Source of the DNA: Diatrype stigma
Lineage: Eukaryota > Ascomycota > Sordariomycetes > Xylariales > Diatrypaceae
Length of the DNA stretch: 64,000 nucleotides
Reading direction: 5' to 3'
NCBI GenBank assembly: GCA_022225965.2
Contig: JAKJXP020000002.1
Span: 1,116,001-1,180,000, forward strand
The translations under genes were made by a program, and so were the position numbers. The notes below the pieces were generated by a model. It ran no database searches and was not told the DNA's origin. It saw only the letters and a program-made list of their open reading frames with translations. Positions 20,573 through 31,772 of this stretch are shown here, one piece after another; the first letter of the stretch is position 1; the number at the start of each line of letters is the position of its first letter.

Positions 20573-22027
20573 CGTGGACTTGTGTTGATGGCTGGTCGGT
20601 TTACAGCTAATAGTTACTGGAGTAGGTAGGCTAGTAGGCTGGTAGGTATCAGGTAGCCTACGATTACCGATTGCCGATCACCAATTGCGTCGCTAATGTA
20701 ACCTAATGCGAACACGGGATGGTGTCACGAAATAAGGCCAGCGCCAGCAAGGGTGTCGGGAGGAGTGGAACCACGAGCAAATATGTATTAGTGAACGAAA
20801 TAAGCGATCGACCTCCGTTCGCAGCTCTTCAAGGAATCAATTGATCATAAAATAACGAGCGCCACGAGCTGTAACTAAGCTCAGGTTCGGGAAATCTCTC
20901 ATGGCATCGTGATCTGCGGATGAAAGTGTTCGATCTCGGCTGCGAACCCTGCAGGAGATCAGGAAGAACACACAACAAGAACCGGGGAGGGGGAAGGGAT
21001 GATGGAAGCAAGGAAGGGATGAAAGAAGAAGGAGAAGAAAAGATTGAAAACCTGTGTTGGCCTGGTAGGCCAAATGTCTCTGTGTTTCATCCAATGCGAC
21101 GTTGCGGCCGGACACGTGCGTCACTTCATCTTTACTTATCAGCTCAGCTCCACCCGAGACAGGCACAGCAGCCCTTTTAGCGGAGCTGAACCACTCTCTC
21201 GGCACCTTTCCGAACCCGGTCGTCAGGGGGCGATCCCAACCCTGTAACCTGATGTGGTGACCGAAGAGATAGAGATTGATCTTAGGTATTGTCATTATCA
21301 GATTTATATGTATGCCCCCAAGGTTGAGCCCCCTGGAGCGTGGACGACAGAAAGAAAAAAAAAAAAAAACTTTAAGATAGATAGCACTGTATCTATGCAT
21401 GATGGCCAGTTGCATGACAGTGCAGTCATCACGATAAATTTTTACCTTGTGAGATATCGCTCGGGTGGATGTTAGTGAGCCTGAATAGTGTCGACCACCG
21501 TCCAATACCTATTCTGGATGGCGTCAGGTGAATGTGTGTGTAGAACATACATACACTTGTATATATCTACACTATGAGCTAGAACACCCAAACCATGCGT
21601 CTCCGATACGGATTTCGAGGCACAACAGACGGATCACTGAAGACTCATAGCGGAGAGCATGAAAGGCCAAGCTGGACCCAGGGCAGCTCAATAGATTACG
21701 ACGACTTTACGAGCCATATATCTTTGTGTCACTGCCCACCTCCTCGGTCTCTCCCATGGATCGATGCTCTTGAGCCAATCGTAAGCGCTGTCGTCTGCAC
21801 GCCGTAGGGTCAGGTCAAGCCTTTTGCCCTATATAAAAGCCAGTCGAACATCGTGGCAATGGAATATTGGAAGAGTAAATCGGCAAGAGACCTTGTGAAT
21901 ATTAGGGTTGCGAGGTGAAGACTAGAAGATACCCAAACCACCTATTTCGTTGCCCCCCTGACTCTACTTCGAGCCCCCCCCCCCCTCCCCCGTTCCATTT
22001 CCACATAGTCCCTGCCTCCTCTCAAGG
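20573..22027. other. Divergent intergenic with promoter of the DUF4874/DUF4832 gene
   Basis: Contains the upstream regions of two divergent genes. An A-run lies near 21356-21370 and a C-run near 21967-21990, just before the start at 22028. No further gene is recognised. Confidence 0.5.
21832..21838 (+). promoter_or_regulatory. TATA box
   Basis: TATAAAA in the context CCCTATATAAAAGCC, about 190 bp upstream of the start codon at 22028 with a pyrimidine-rich leader between. Position fits a fungal core promoter. Confidence 0.5.
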
Positions 22028-23212
22028 ATGCGCACCCACAATACCCTACTGGCGGCAACAACCACCACCCTACTCCTAGCCGCTCCGGCAGCAGCGGGCC
22101 CCACGACTGTAGCCGCCGTCGCTTCTGCTCAAACCAGCAGGATCGGACTCACCACCTACAAGGAGATCCGCGAGGGAGCGGACAACGCAGCGGCGATCGC
22201 GTACGACGCGCCGGACCATTCGGACACGCTGTTCCTGTCGGTGCAGATCGCCGCGGGCGTGACAGACCACGTGCAGATTATCGACGATTTCTGGGCGCTG
22301 GTGCGGAACTACGGCTCTAACGGGGCGGCGGTGATCCCGCGGGTGAGCTATGACGGCTCTGGCTCCGGCTCCGGCTCCGGCTCCGGCTCTGGCCCCGGCG
22401 CGGGTGAGCTGCCTGGTAATGCGTCTGTCATCCTTGACGATGCCGCCACGTGGGCCGCTGTGTTTGCGGCTGCCGCATCCGGCACCGTCGAGATCCCCGT
22501 CATTCAGGCTGGGTTTCTCGGTGTGCGGGGGGAGTGGCATGTGCGTTCCCCCCTTCTCTCTCTCTCACTTTCGCTCTGTTACTCCTATAGCATCACTTAC
22601 CTACCTGTCTACAAAGCTTACCAAGAATCGAAAAAACAGGACGGGCCCTTCTGCACTGCGCAAGGCACGGACGAAACGCCCGCGAACCTAGAGGTCAAGC
22701 GGCAGCTGGTGGAGGCGCTGCGGCAGGGCAACGGCGGTCGCAAGGTGGCGTTGCGGTATCCGCGCGACCACCGGGCGCTGTTCCCGGGCGACCGCACCGT
22801 GACGCTGCACGACGACTGCCTCTTCGACCAGGGCGGGGAGGAGTCCGGCGGCGGCACGTTCCCGGATGGCGACGGCGACGGCGAGGACCGGCAGGTCTGG
22901 GTTGATTACGCAAAGCAGGTCGCGGCCGGCAACACGTACGGTGGCAGGGGCTGCGGCAGCGGCTGGTCCGACTGGGCGGACTTATGCGGCGAGATGGGGA
23001 AGGGAGAGGGGATGGTGCCATATATTCACGAGTTTCAGATCGCGTACCTGAATGTGAGTCGTCTTTCATCTACTTGGCCGGGCTCGATGGATCATTGCTG
23101 ACGCAGGAGACGACAGCCTGGAAACTCAGCGGCATTTCAAGAGCCGTCCATTGATTCGAACTGGACCGAATGTGTTGATGCTATTCAGGGTGCACTTCGG
23201 CAGTATTTATGA
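22028..23212 (+). CDS. Secreted DUF4874/DUF4832-domain protein
   Basis: Preferred model: exons 22028-22540, 22640-23053 and 23117-23212, 340 residues. A signal peptide is evident (RTHNTLLAATTTTLLLAAPAAAG). The body has the DUF4874-like pattern: NPE-like N-terminal region, HVQIIDDFWALVRNYG, VIPRVSYDG, and EIPVIQAGFLGVRGEWH at about residues 155-171, a TIM-barrel-like glycosidase-type fold by family description. ALRYPRDHRALFP and LHDDCLF follow. Intron 1 (99 bp) is in frame without stops, so its retention would still translate. The third exon is chosen because acceptor 23116 leads to YLNPGNSAAF...NWTECVDAIQGALRQYL; the upstream NAGNAG-type acceptors give an earlier stop at 23152. A Gly-Ser run at about residues 111-119 comes from a GGCTCC repeat. 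The protein is shorter than family members of over 400 residues. Function unknown. Confidence 0.72.
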
Positions 23213-24197
23213 GGTGCATTGCGATTGGCACTTCGCACTTGGAATTGGTTCTTGGTTCTTGATTCATAGAAAAGGCTTCGGGTGTGAAACTGTGTTTCAC
23301 ACCAACCTAATATATCCATGGAATAGACATAGACAAGGAAGGAATAGACGAACAGGACGAGATATAAACAGGTTTAGAGCGACATGCGGCCCGAAGTTTT
23401 CAGCTCCGTGCGATGTGTGCCTATCGAAAGATACAGTAGAGATCTAGTACATCTGAGATCTTCGTAGCCCAGGCTTACGCCATGGAACTACGCCTATAAT
23501 CAATGCAAGCAAATTGCAGGTGTTACGAGTGTCACAATTTTCCTGGGAGGATTTAGGTACAGGACGCGACGGGAGACTACCACGCTGATTGCGGATGACT
23601 CCGATGTGACGCATCCAACTATGAAGATATGCAGGCGAGAGCGCCCAGCCAAAGCTCGAGGGCAAGGCGAAGAAAGGAGTTCTTGGGTTTCTCCGAGGTC
23701 GTCAATGTCTACTGATGCGAAGTGAGTCACCATCAGCGGCTGACAGGTAGCGATGGACCATGCATCATGTTATCATGTATCGATCGAAAAAATTTCTCTG
23801 GGACCCAACAGCAGAGAAAAAACTCTGCAAATAGGCCAAAGGGTAAGTGATCGCGATTTCCTCTTTCCTCCAATTTCCCCTCCAAGACCTGCCATTGAGA
23901 ACGACGAAAGCCAGAGTGAATATGAAGGATTGTAGTTTTATGTGAGGAGAGAAAAAGAAGAAGAACAGAAGAACTTCGGGAACCGCTCGCAGGCTTTTAT
24001 GCGCTGGGGAATGGAGAAACATGTCGCCGACATTTAGCCCTGGCGGCGGGTGCCCAACCAACCACCTGCAGGTCCACTGTCCCGCTGTATGTATGTATGT
24101 ATGTACATGCCTAGTAGGCTACCTATACCTAGGTAGTACGTGCCAGTGGTATTTATACCTCCTCGATGCTAAACCTATTCCGGACCGTAGATCTTCC
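23213..24197. other. Intergenic
   Basis: About 1 kb without a recognised gene. A (GTAT)n microsatellite at about 24088-24105 is followed by palindromic CCTAGGTA-type motifs near 24128. Confidence 0.5.
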
Positions 24198-24273
24198 CCA
24201 CCTACTAAAGAGCTAACTCCACCCACTGAAGGGCTAACTCCACCCACTAAAGGGCTAACTTCACCCACTAAAG
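24198..24273. repeat. 21-bp tandem repeat
   Basis: About 3.5 copies of a CCACCCACTAAAGGGCTAACT-type unit, with a few transitions. Because 21 is a multiple of 3, one plus-strand frame reads heptads of the TPPTKGL type. It borders the AT-rich island and belongs to no recognised gene. Confidence 0.75.
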
Positions 24274-24294
24274 CCGTACTTATTCCGTTCTGAT

Positions 24295-25260
24295 TGTTTA
24301 TTTGCAGTATTGCTGCTATTGTTTTATTATTATTATATTAACGCGTTTTTAAAGCTGTATTTATTAATTATTTAAAGGATTTCTTTTAGCTTAAAATTTC
24401 TTTTTTTTATAACTTTAAATAAACCACTTTATATAAGATTCGATTTTATTTCTTTTATAACTTTCGATTTCTTTAATTATAACGCCTATAATTGCTATGC
24501 GCCTATAATTATTATACGCCTATAATTGCTATACGCTTATAATTGTTATACGTTTATAATTATTATGCGCTTATAATTATAACGCCTTTAATTTTAAGCG
24601 TTTTAATTAACGGTAATTCTTAAGGTTAATAATTTCTTTATTTCCATATAATTGTAATGTATTAAATAAATTAATTATTTTAACGTTTTATTAACGTATT
24701 AGCCAGGTTAGTTATTATAATATAATTAAGCATTATAATAAGATTTTCTTATTATTAATTTCTTATTATTAATTTCTTATTATTAATTTCCTATTATTAA
24801 TTTCCTATTATTAATTTCTTATTATTAATTTCTTATTATTAATTTCTTATTATTAATTTCTTATTATTAATTTCTTATTATTAATTTTTTATAATTACTT
24901 TCTTATTATTAATTTTTCGTTAGTTTTATCGCACTTATATATACTTCTTTAACGGCCAATGCCCTTTAAAGCTATTTCTACCGAATTATAATACAAATTG
25001 CCTCGCTGGATTTTACTTGGTTATTTTTTAACATTAACTTAATGCTAACTTAAATGTATTAACAGAATTTCCTTTCTTTCGACCTTTATTCTTTCCGATC
25101 TTTCTTTTTTCCGATAACCTTTCTTTCTTTTAACGACCTATCCACGTTCCCTCTTACTACTTCTGTTCCAACGCCTTTATTCCGGACGAATGCCCCCCCA
25201 TATAACTTAAGTAAGAAAATTCTCCCGAACCTTAAAAATTTTAACTTAGGAACTAATTAT
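24295..25260. repeat. Extremely AT-rich island with tandem repeats
   Basis: Almost 1 kb of strongly AT-biased DNA. It has two obvious arrays: an 18-19-bp unit of the GCCTATAATTGCTATAC type at about 24480-24595, and a TTATTATTAATTTC 14-bp unit in about ten copies at 24748-24912. There is no coding capacity. Such islands in filamentous fungi usually derive from RIP-mutated repeats; the parent element is no longer recognisable. Confidence 0.75.
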
Positions 25261-25967
25261 ATATCGATAAGCAATATTCGACGCATTTCTTTTTCGAATA
25301 CGGTATTATATGAATAGGTATTAGGGTTGAATAAATAAGTAAAAAAAAAAAAAAGGCTATTGCGATAGCAACAGGTAAATATAGGGGGGATTTGGGTAGG
25401 GATTAGGTGGGAACAGGGGAAGCTAATACTAGCTAGCGTCCCTAGTTTCTCTCCATAATTCCCTTCCCAAATAGGGAAGGTCGAGGAGGTATAAACACAA
25501 CCGTAGGTGCCACAGTTGTATTGAGGCAGTAAGGCTCGCTGGAATCCCGGTATAGCAAGCCACACTCTGACGCATGATTTGGAGGGGCAAAGAACGGCCA
25601 GTGACGGTCCCTCGTATGGAGGGGTCCAATCAATTGGCTGATATTACCACTACCCCGCCAACAGACCTGCTTATCACCTGTCGCTTGTTCGTGTGTGTCC
25701 GGCCGTGTTTGCAATTTCATCACCTTTCTGCTGTTTCCTTCGTCTTCGTTGCCTTATTTCGTTGCACGAATTAAGCTTAGCACATGCCCCCTTTTCTCCG
25801 GCGGGATACCACAACAATACGTGTGTGCTAGCTATATAAGATACACCCATTGGGCTTTTCCTAGGCTTTACACCATTACACCAACACGACATCCCCACCT
25901 TCAGAGAGACGCCTAACTTTGCATCTGTTGCACACCAACCCACCTACCTCTTCACAGACCCGCAATC
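25261..25967. other. Promoter region of PDAP1-like gene
   Basis: AT-rich on its left, normal composition on its right. It holds the upstream region of the gene at 25968. TATATAAGATAC at about 25832-25843, some 130 bp before the start codon, is a plausible TATA box. Confidence 0.45.
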
Positions 25968-26919
25968 ATGTCAGGACGTGGAGGACCTGGTGGTAACTCC
26001 CGCGGCCGCGGCGGGAAGTTCAAGAAGTTCACTCGGGGAGGTACGTCGTCACGAATAAGGACACGCCCGCTAAGGCACAGCACCCCAGCCGGTTCGTGAC
26101 ATCCTAATAACAGCAAACACAGGTGGCAAGCACTTCTCGCGTGACCTACGACCGCTCGACGCCGACGGCAACGAGATCAGCATGTGGAGCAAAGACTCGA
26201 AGAAGGAAGACAGCGATGAGGACTCCTCGGAGGAGGAGGATTCCTCGGAAGAGGACTCGGACGACGAGGCCGGCCCTTCATCGGCGGCCAAGCAGCAGCG
26301 CCAGGAGCTGACGCGGGAGGAGCGCCGGCAGGCCAAGAAGGCGCAGAAGGAGGCGGCCATAGCGAAGAAGAAGGGCGCCGTCCAGGTGGGCGACATGCCG
26401 TCGGACGACGAGGAGGACAGCGATGACAGCGACGACGCCGACGACGCCGCCATCGCCAACCCGAACCACACCAAGTCGGCGCGCAACCAGACGCGCATCC
26501 CGCCCAAGTCCGCCGACGACGACGACCAGAACGACGGCGGCGTCGCCAAGGTCACCGAGGGCGTCAAGAAGCTGCCGTCCAACATGAGCCGCCGCGAGCG
26601 CGAGTCCTACGAGGCGCAGCAGGCCAAGGAGCGCTACCGCAAGCTCCACGAGGCCGGGAAGACGGACGAGGCCAAGGCCGACCTGGCGCGGCTGAAGCTC
26701 ATCCGCGAGAAGCGGGAGGCCGAGGCTGCTCGGAAAGCGGTGCGTAACCTCCTCCCAATCTGAGATGTCTTTTTGACGGTGACTGACTTGTTTGATCCGT
26801 AGGCCGAGAAGGAGGAGCAGGAAGAGCTCCAGAGGGCTAAGCGGGCTGAGATAGAGACGAGGGAGGCGAAGAAGCGCGAGGCTGCCCTCGGAAAGCCTAG
26901 CAAGAAGGGGAAGAAATAA
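25968..26919 (+). CDS. PDAP1/PP28 casein-kinase-substrate phosphoprotein
   Basis: Three exons, 25968-26040, 26123-26739 and 26803-26919, give 268 residues. Introns are GTACGT...ACACAG (82 bp) and GTGCGT...CCGTAG (63 bp). The N-terminus [29 protein letters not shown] is RGG-like and basic, as in the fungal orthologues. It is followed by an acidic Ser/Asp/Glu region with many CK2-type sites. The conserved PP28 core (PNHTKSAR..., then LSRRERE-type [38 protein letters not shown]) is at about residues 165-235, and the C-terminal RREKAARK-type tail is highly charged and helical. In animals the protein is a heat- and acid-stable phosphoprotein linked to growth-factor and RNA processes; in fungi its role is uncertain. 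Confidence 0.9.
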
Positions 26920-28201
26920 GAGCTTCGATATCATGACTCTTATTGCGTTAAAATCACGGGCGGGCGATATATGTCATGTCGATACACAACTGAATACCAT
27001 CCGCCCTTACAGATCTGTGGGCTCTTACATGCACTCTGGGAGCCTTTAGCCCACCCTCCCCTTGTTCGATCCCCTGTTTAAACTTCTAAGGGCTACCACT
27101 TGCGTATTTATGGCCTTATAAGACAACCAACGTTGTAGCAAGAGAAAGTGGCGTCTGTCCAGCGATAATCACAACTTGGTCTCAATAGCCTTGATCACTA
27201 TATCGGACGATTGCATACTTAACCACTTCATGTTCACTGACTCTACCAGTAGGAACACATCCTGATATATACACATCCTGATATATCATCTTGACCTACT
27301 ACATGGTACTGGCGGTTCACTTTCCTTTTTATTAATTTTTTCTTTTCTCTCTTTCATTCTTTTTCACAATACACGGTATCTAATGGTATGGTCGATAAGA
27401 AACCCTTATAAATGATAAATGACGGTCATATCCTGTGCTTGACCATGAGCCAGCTACTGTGGGTGGTGAGGTAGGGGTTAGTTAATCCTCAATCCTGAAT
27501 TCCACCACTGGCAGTCAAGTATGACGTCCACCATAAATGAGTCACAGAAAGATACATGGTATGTAACGGGTTTGCACCTGTAACTTTTTCCCAGGCTTGA
27601 ATAGGGATCTATCTAACCAATTTCACAATATGCGCCTTTGACAAGGCTCTCACCCACCATAATAAAATAATGTAAATGTTCTACCCCTTTAAGGGCCTCT
27701 GAGCCTGGCCAGCTGACCACATAAGCAAGTACTAGAACTATCTCCCCTTCAGCCAAATGAACTCAGCCCCATCTACGTGTCATCGTGTAAAGCCTTGGCG
27801 CTTACGGCTCTCTCAATAAGTGGCTCCAATATGGGGAAACCAACTGCATACTGGGTGAAGGTGATGGGCAAGGCAGGGGCCTGACCAAGCTACTATGTGG
27901 CAGAGGTACAACACTGTACCATGATGGCGCAGTACAGGTGGAGGTAATATGGGTACATACTTACGTACTTACATTGTATCATATATCGAATGGGGCCTAA
28001 CCTAGAATGCCTAATATGGCCCGGGATGAGGTCTTATTGAGCTCCGCGTATACGACTTCCTACTCGACCCCTTTTCTTTGAAATAAGCAGTTGAGCCTGC
28101 CGGTTTCATTTAAACACATGTTTCTTCGTCAGCATCATCTGCCTACTTGAAGACTGCACAACAATTATTCACGCCTCGATTGTCTAATACAACTAAACAC
28201 C
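26920..28201. other. Intergenic, PDAP1 gene to HET gene
   Basis: 1.3 kb holding the 3' flank of one gene and the promoter of the next. A GATATATACACATCCTGATATATC direct repeat lies near 27263-27287. Nothing else is recognised. Confidence 0.5.
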
Positions 28202-30172
28202 ATGGATGAATATCTATCCTTGTATCACCCACTCCCGTCAGAGCCGGGGTACATCAGACTTCTCACCATCCACCCTGGCACTCACTCTGACCCTATCCAC
28301 ATCGAACTTCAACAACAACTCGTCAACCTCAACCACCACCATGTGCCTCCTTACGAAGCACTATCATACGTTTGGGGTTTGGAAGACAACCCAGTATCAG
28401 TCAGATTCGGACCAGGCGGTCGGTATAGCCGTTTTGTAACACCCAATCTCCGCGACGCTCTATATGACCTGCGACTTCCAGATGGACCACGTACAATCTG
28501 GATCGATGCCATCTGTATCGATCAACAAAACGACAAAGAAAAAAGCAAGCAGGTTGCGAATATGGACGACGTGTACCGAAAGGCATCACACGTCGTTGCT
28601 TACCTAGGCCCTCAAACGGCTACAACTGCTCGTGCCATTGAGCTGTTCAATGAGATCGGCACTCAGGTAGAGATCGCCAGTTGGAGCCCTGCGACCATAC
28701 GCCCATCCGCCGCTGCCCGTGACAAAACGCTGGGCGATACTTTTACACCGTTTCCGTACTCTGATAGTGACGCACAGTGTATCAAGGACATACTCGACCG
28801 TCCATGGTTCGGGCGGCTCTGGGTGAGACAGGAAGTAAAGCTCGCTCGCCAGGTATTTGTCAAGGTTGGTGGATATTCAATGCCCTGGGAGGCCATGTAC
28901 AACACGGTTTGCTGCGTCAGTTGGAAGTGGCACAACAGAGGTGCTTTCAGGATCTTGGTGGCCGCTATTATCCACCGTGTGGTATTTGTATACGAACCGG
29001 AATCAGCATATCACTTAGGCTCTCTCAGGGAGACATTGACGGGCGCGGACTGTAAAGATCCTAGAGACAGATTATATGCAATCCTCAGTTTATGTCACCC
29101 GCAGAACCGTTCCGACATAATACCCGACTACTCTATCCCTGCTGCAGATGTCTATCGGGATGCTGCATTGCGATATATGGTCAAAAACAAGAGTCTGAGG
29201 ATCCTACAATATTGCGACTTGCACGAGCAGACTAAAAGGCTGCCGAACCTCAGCAGCTGGGTTCCCGACTGGTCAACCGAGATACAGTATCGCAGGATAG
29301 CTCTGGGGACTTCAGCGGGTGAGATGTTTTTTCCAAGATTTGAATACCTGGGCAGTGGTGTGTTGAAGGTAGCCGGCGTTGAAATCGCCTGTGTTCGAGA
29401 AGTTGGGCACATGGATACGACGACTTCCCCAGCGACTGTAAAGTCGGCGCATGAATTTGCCTCCAGGATATCACCAGGCCGAGACCTGAATCGAAAGTAC
29501 ATTACCGGGGGTTCCTTACTTGATGCCTTGTGTGGCACTTTGTTCATGGACCAATTCTTCGAAAATATACATTGGGGAACGGCAACCGACCGGTCCAAAC
29601 TTCATTTAATACATCGTAGCTTTGTAGAGGTGAAGGGGCAAATAGGCGAAATTCTCGCTGACAGCGAGGTAGGGCGGGTACTATCCAATGTCATTACAGA
29701 CCCCATCAAATGGGAAATTGCGAGGAAAATTCGAGGCTACATGCGCGGCCGTTGCCTTATTGTTACACAAGGTGCCCATATAGGCGCAGCATTGGCTGGT
29801 ACCCGTCCTGGAGATCGGGTTGTGTTATTTCCTGGTATGAAAATGCCTGCAATATTACGGCCGTCACAAGATGGCAGATTCCAGCTTGTGGGATCTTGTT
29901 ATCTGCATGGCGTGATGCAGGGGGAGCCGCTTCTGGGAAATTTCCCTGCTGGGTCTCGCCAGATTATGAAAGGAAAAGGGGGTGGGTACTACACTGCATA
30001 CCGTCTGAACTCGAGCAGCGGGGAGACTTCGTGTCTGGACCCAAGATTCCAAATGCGCGGTATTGATATTTCGACATATGAACATCAAGCATACGGCACT
30101 GCACTTACGAGAGTGGATAGTAGGGCGTTGGAGGATGCTGGGGTGGCTCTTCAAGACTTTTACTTGGTGTAA
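28202..30172 (+). CDS. HET (heterokaryon incompatibility) domain protein
   Basis: Single exon, 656 residues, ATG in good context (CACCATGG). The HET domain spans about residues 50-200 with its three landmark motifs: PYEALSYVWG (50-59), LRDALYDLRL, and RTIWIDAICIDQQN with SKQVANMDDVYRKASHVVAYLG after it. Family knowledge: HET-domain proteins trigger cell death or allorecognition in filamentous ascomycetes, usually with a variable C-terminal sensing region. Here the C-terminal 400 residues include DCKDPRDRLYAILSLC (common in HET proteins, about residue 282) and a C-terminal GCCLIVTQGAHIGAAL-like region found in many members. No NACHT, WD40 or ankyrin repeats are present. The partner or trigger is unknown. 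A small ORF starts 14 bp after its stop. Confidence 0.93.
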   Translation: MDEYLSLYHPLPSEPGYIRLLTIHPGTHSDPIHIELQQQLVNLNHHHVPPYEALSYVWGLEDNPVSVRFGPGGRYSRFVTPNLRDALYDLRLPDGPRTIWIDAICIDQQNDKEKSKQVANMDDVYRKASHVVAYLGPQTATTARAIELFNEIGTQVEIASWSPATIRPSAAARDKTLGDTFTPFPYSDSDAQCIKDILDRPWFGRLWVRQEVKLARQVFVKVGGYSMPWEAMYNTVCCVSWKWHNRGAFRILVAAIIHRVVFVYEPESAYHLGSLRETLTGADCKDPRDRLYAILSLCHPQNRSDIIPDYSIPAADVYRDAALRYMVKNKSLRILQYCDLHEQTKRLPNLSSWVPDWSTEIQYRRIALGTSAGEMFFPRFEYLGSGVLKVAGVEIACVREVGHMDTTTSPATVKSAHEFASRISPGRDLNRKYITGGSLLDALCGTLFMDQFFENIHWGTATDRSKLHLIHRSFVEVKGQIGEILADSEVGRVLSNVITDPIKWEIARKIRGYMRGRCLIVTQGAHIGAALAGTRPGDRVVLFPGMKMPAILRPSQDGRFQLVGSCYLHGVMQGEPLLGNFPAGSRQIMKGKGGGYYTAYRLNSSSGETSCLDPRFQMRGIDISTYEHQAYGTALTRVDSRALEDAGVALQDFYLV

Positions 30173-30186
30173 GTAGGTAAGTAGCA

Positions 30187-30462
30187 ATGTCAGAACTCAT
30201 GCTGTTCCAAAACATCTACCAGCATCGGATTCCGGCGAACTGGGCCGGCAAGGTCTGTCCGGATGCGGATATTGGGGACTGGTTATATAAGAACTATGGC
30301 TTCCGCGTGATCGGCCGCATGGTCAAGGGCCCGGCTTGGCCAGAGTTTGAAGTGTCACCAGAGCCGGAGACGTCAGATCAGAGCAACACTAGGAAACACC
30401 CACGCGATGAGAAGGGTGCCCCTGTGATCGTGTTCGATGATATCAAAAGAAGCAGAAGATAG
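30187..30462 (+). CDS. Small hypothetical protein downstream of HET gene
   Basis: 91 residues, ATG only 14 bp beyond the HET stop codon on the same strand. I recognise no family. The N-terminal half is hydrophobic-aromatic (FQNIYQHRIPANWAGKVCP, GDWLYKNYGFRVIGRMVKG). The C-terminal half is hydrophilic and ends in a basic nuclear-signal-like DDIKRSRR. The spacing is too small for a normal fungal promoter, so it may be a 3' exon of a longer HET transcript, a relic of a duplicated gene, or chance. No usable intron (minimum about 45 bp) joins the two frames in the spacer. Confidence 0.35.
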   Translation: MSELMLFQNIYQHRIPANWAGKVCPDADIGDWLYKNYGFRVIGRMVKGPAWPEFEVSPEPETSDQSNTRKHPRDEKGAPVIVFDDIKRSRR

Positions 30463-31772
30463 AAGCCTCGGATGTCGGAGTTGGAGGGGGGAGGCCTTAG
30501 AATTGAGTAATCAATAGCTGGAAACATGTGTGGAAACAGCTACTAGGAGGACAATTTAATAAAGTCAGTTGCTTGTTATCACAGAGGGTTAAGCAATTGC
30601 ACGCATCGAAGTTGACGTAACCTATGGTGGTCGGCTAGAAAATATCACAACCACGTAGCGGTGGTGCCAGAGCCCAGAGGTGACAATAGAATATCGCGAT
30701 TCGCGATATACGGAGGTAGCGGTCGAAAATAACCAGACATCCGCACTGCCAGTAAGTAGTAGCAGAAGTTCGGTTACCTTTGGCCGTCACCTTCGCAGGG
30801 ACTAGTCTAGATGATTATACCTGGAATCCTGGATCATATAAAACGGGTGATAAGCTATTAATGGCTTGGCACAGATTATATATAGAACACTTCCAGTCCT
30901 TAGACTAGGTAAAGATCGTTTTCTTTCCCTTTGTATAATGGTATGTCGGTTTCCGAATCATGCTTGCTACTTCGCATACGAAACATTGCAAACGAAGAAA
31001 TATCTTCTTTGGTTCTTCCGGTCAAGAACATCATAGTATGATCATAGTATGAGTGAGTATACTCCTCCAATGGCACAGAGCAGGGTACGCCCACAGTGGT
31101 GAGTGGGGTAACAAACACTCCCATGTAGGATTAGGCAGGTGATTTGAAAGATACAGCCGTTCCTCCATGCCAGTTTATCGAGTACAGCAATAGTAGTTCC
31201 TCCTTCGTGAATCGTTGTCATTGTTGCTCGTACCGTCTTCACCCATAAAGTTATAGCCAAAGTCCGCCGGAAGATCTCGAGACCAAGGGGGCCTGGCCTC
31301 TTCATTCAGGTACATGATAGGTAATAGTTACAACTTACGGGTTGATCGTCCGAAGTATGCGGTGATGGCAGTGACAACTAGTTAGCAGCGATCGTGTAGA
31401 AGCATTATCATAACAATTACTGTGTAGTAAATCCGCTTAATCTGCGCAGAAATAGGGGGCTAGGCCCTGCTAACTGGAGCGCTTGCAAAGACCCTGGCGA
31501 TAGCTTCCTAGGCTGGCATGCGAAATACGAGAAGATACTACATTGACACAATACGGGCTCTCGAATAGCCTAGAGCTATGCATCACCATGATAGTGTCTC
31601 GTATGCTGTGTTGGCAGGAGGCATATATATATGCCCAGTCATATTCAGTAGGCCCGGGTGCGCTTACCGTGCAAATGCAAGGCCAATAACCCCCCAACGT
31701 TATCGGAAATCTGGCATCGCGACTGCTACTTAGAGGCTCATACATGGTTGGTCTCCCAAAGCGCTCGCAGAC
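30463..31772. other. Intergenic with palindrome; promoter of subtilase gene
   Basis: 1.3 kb without a recognised gene. A perfect 19-base palindrome (ATATCGCGA-T-TCGCGATAT) lies at 30691-30709. GGCATATATATATGCCC at about 31622-31637 is the best TATA-like sequence, about 140 bp before the protease start. Confidence 0.5.

Noticed and set aside
31621..31637. Palindromic GGCATATATATATGCC as a regulator-binding site
   Set aside because: The core is a simple AT alternation that doubles as a TATA box, so there is no reason to claim a specific site.
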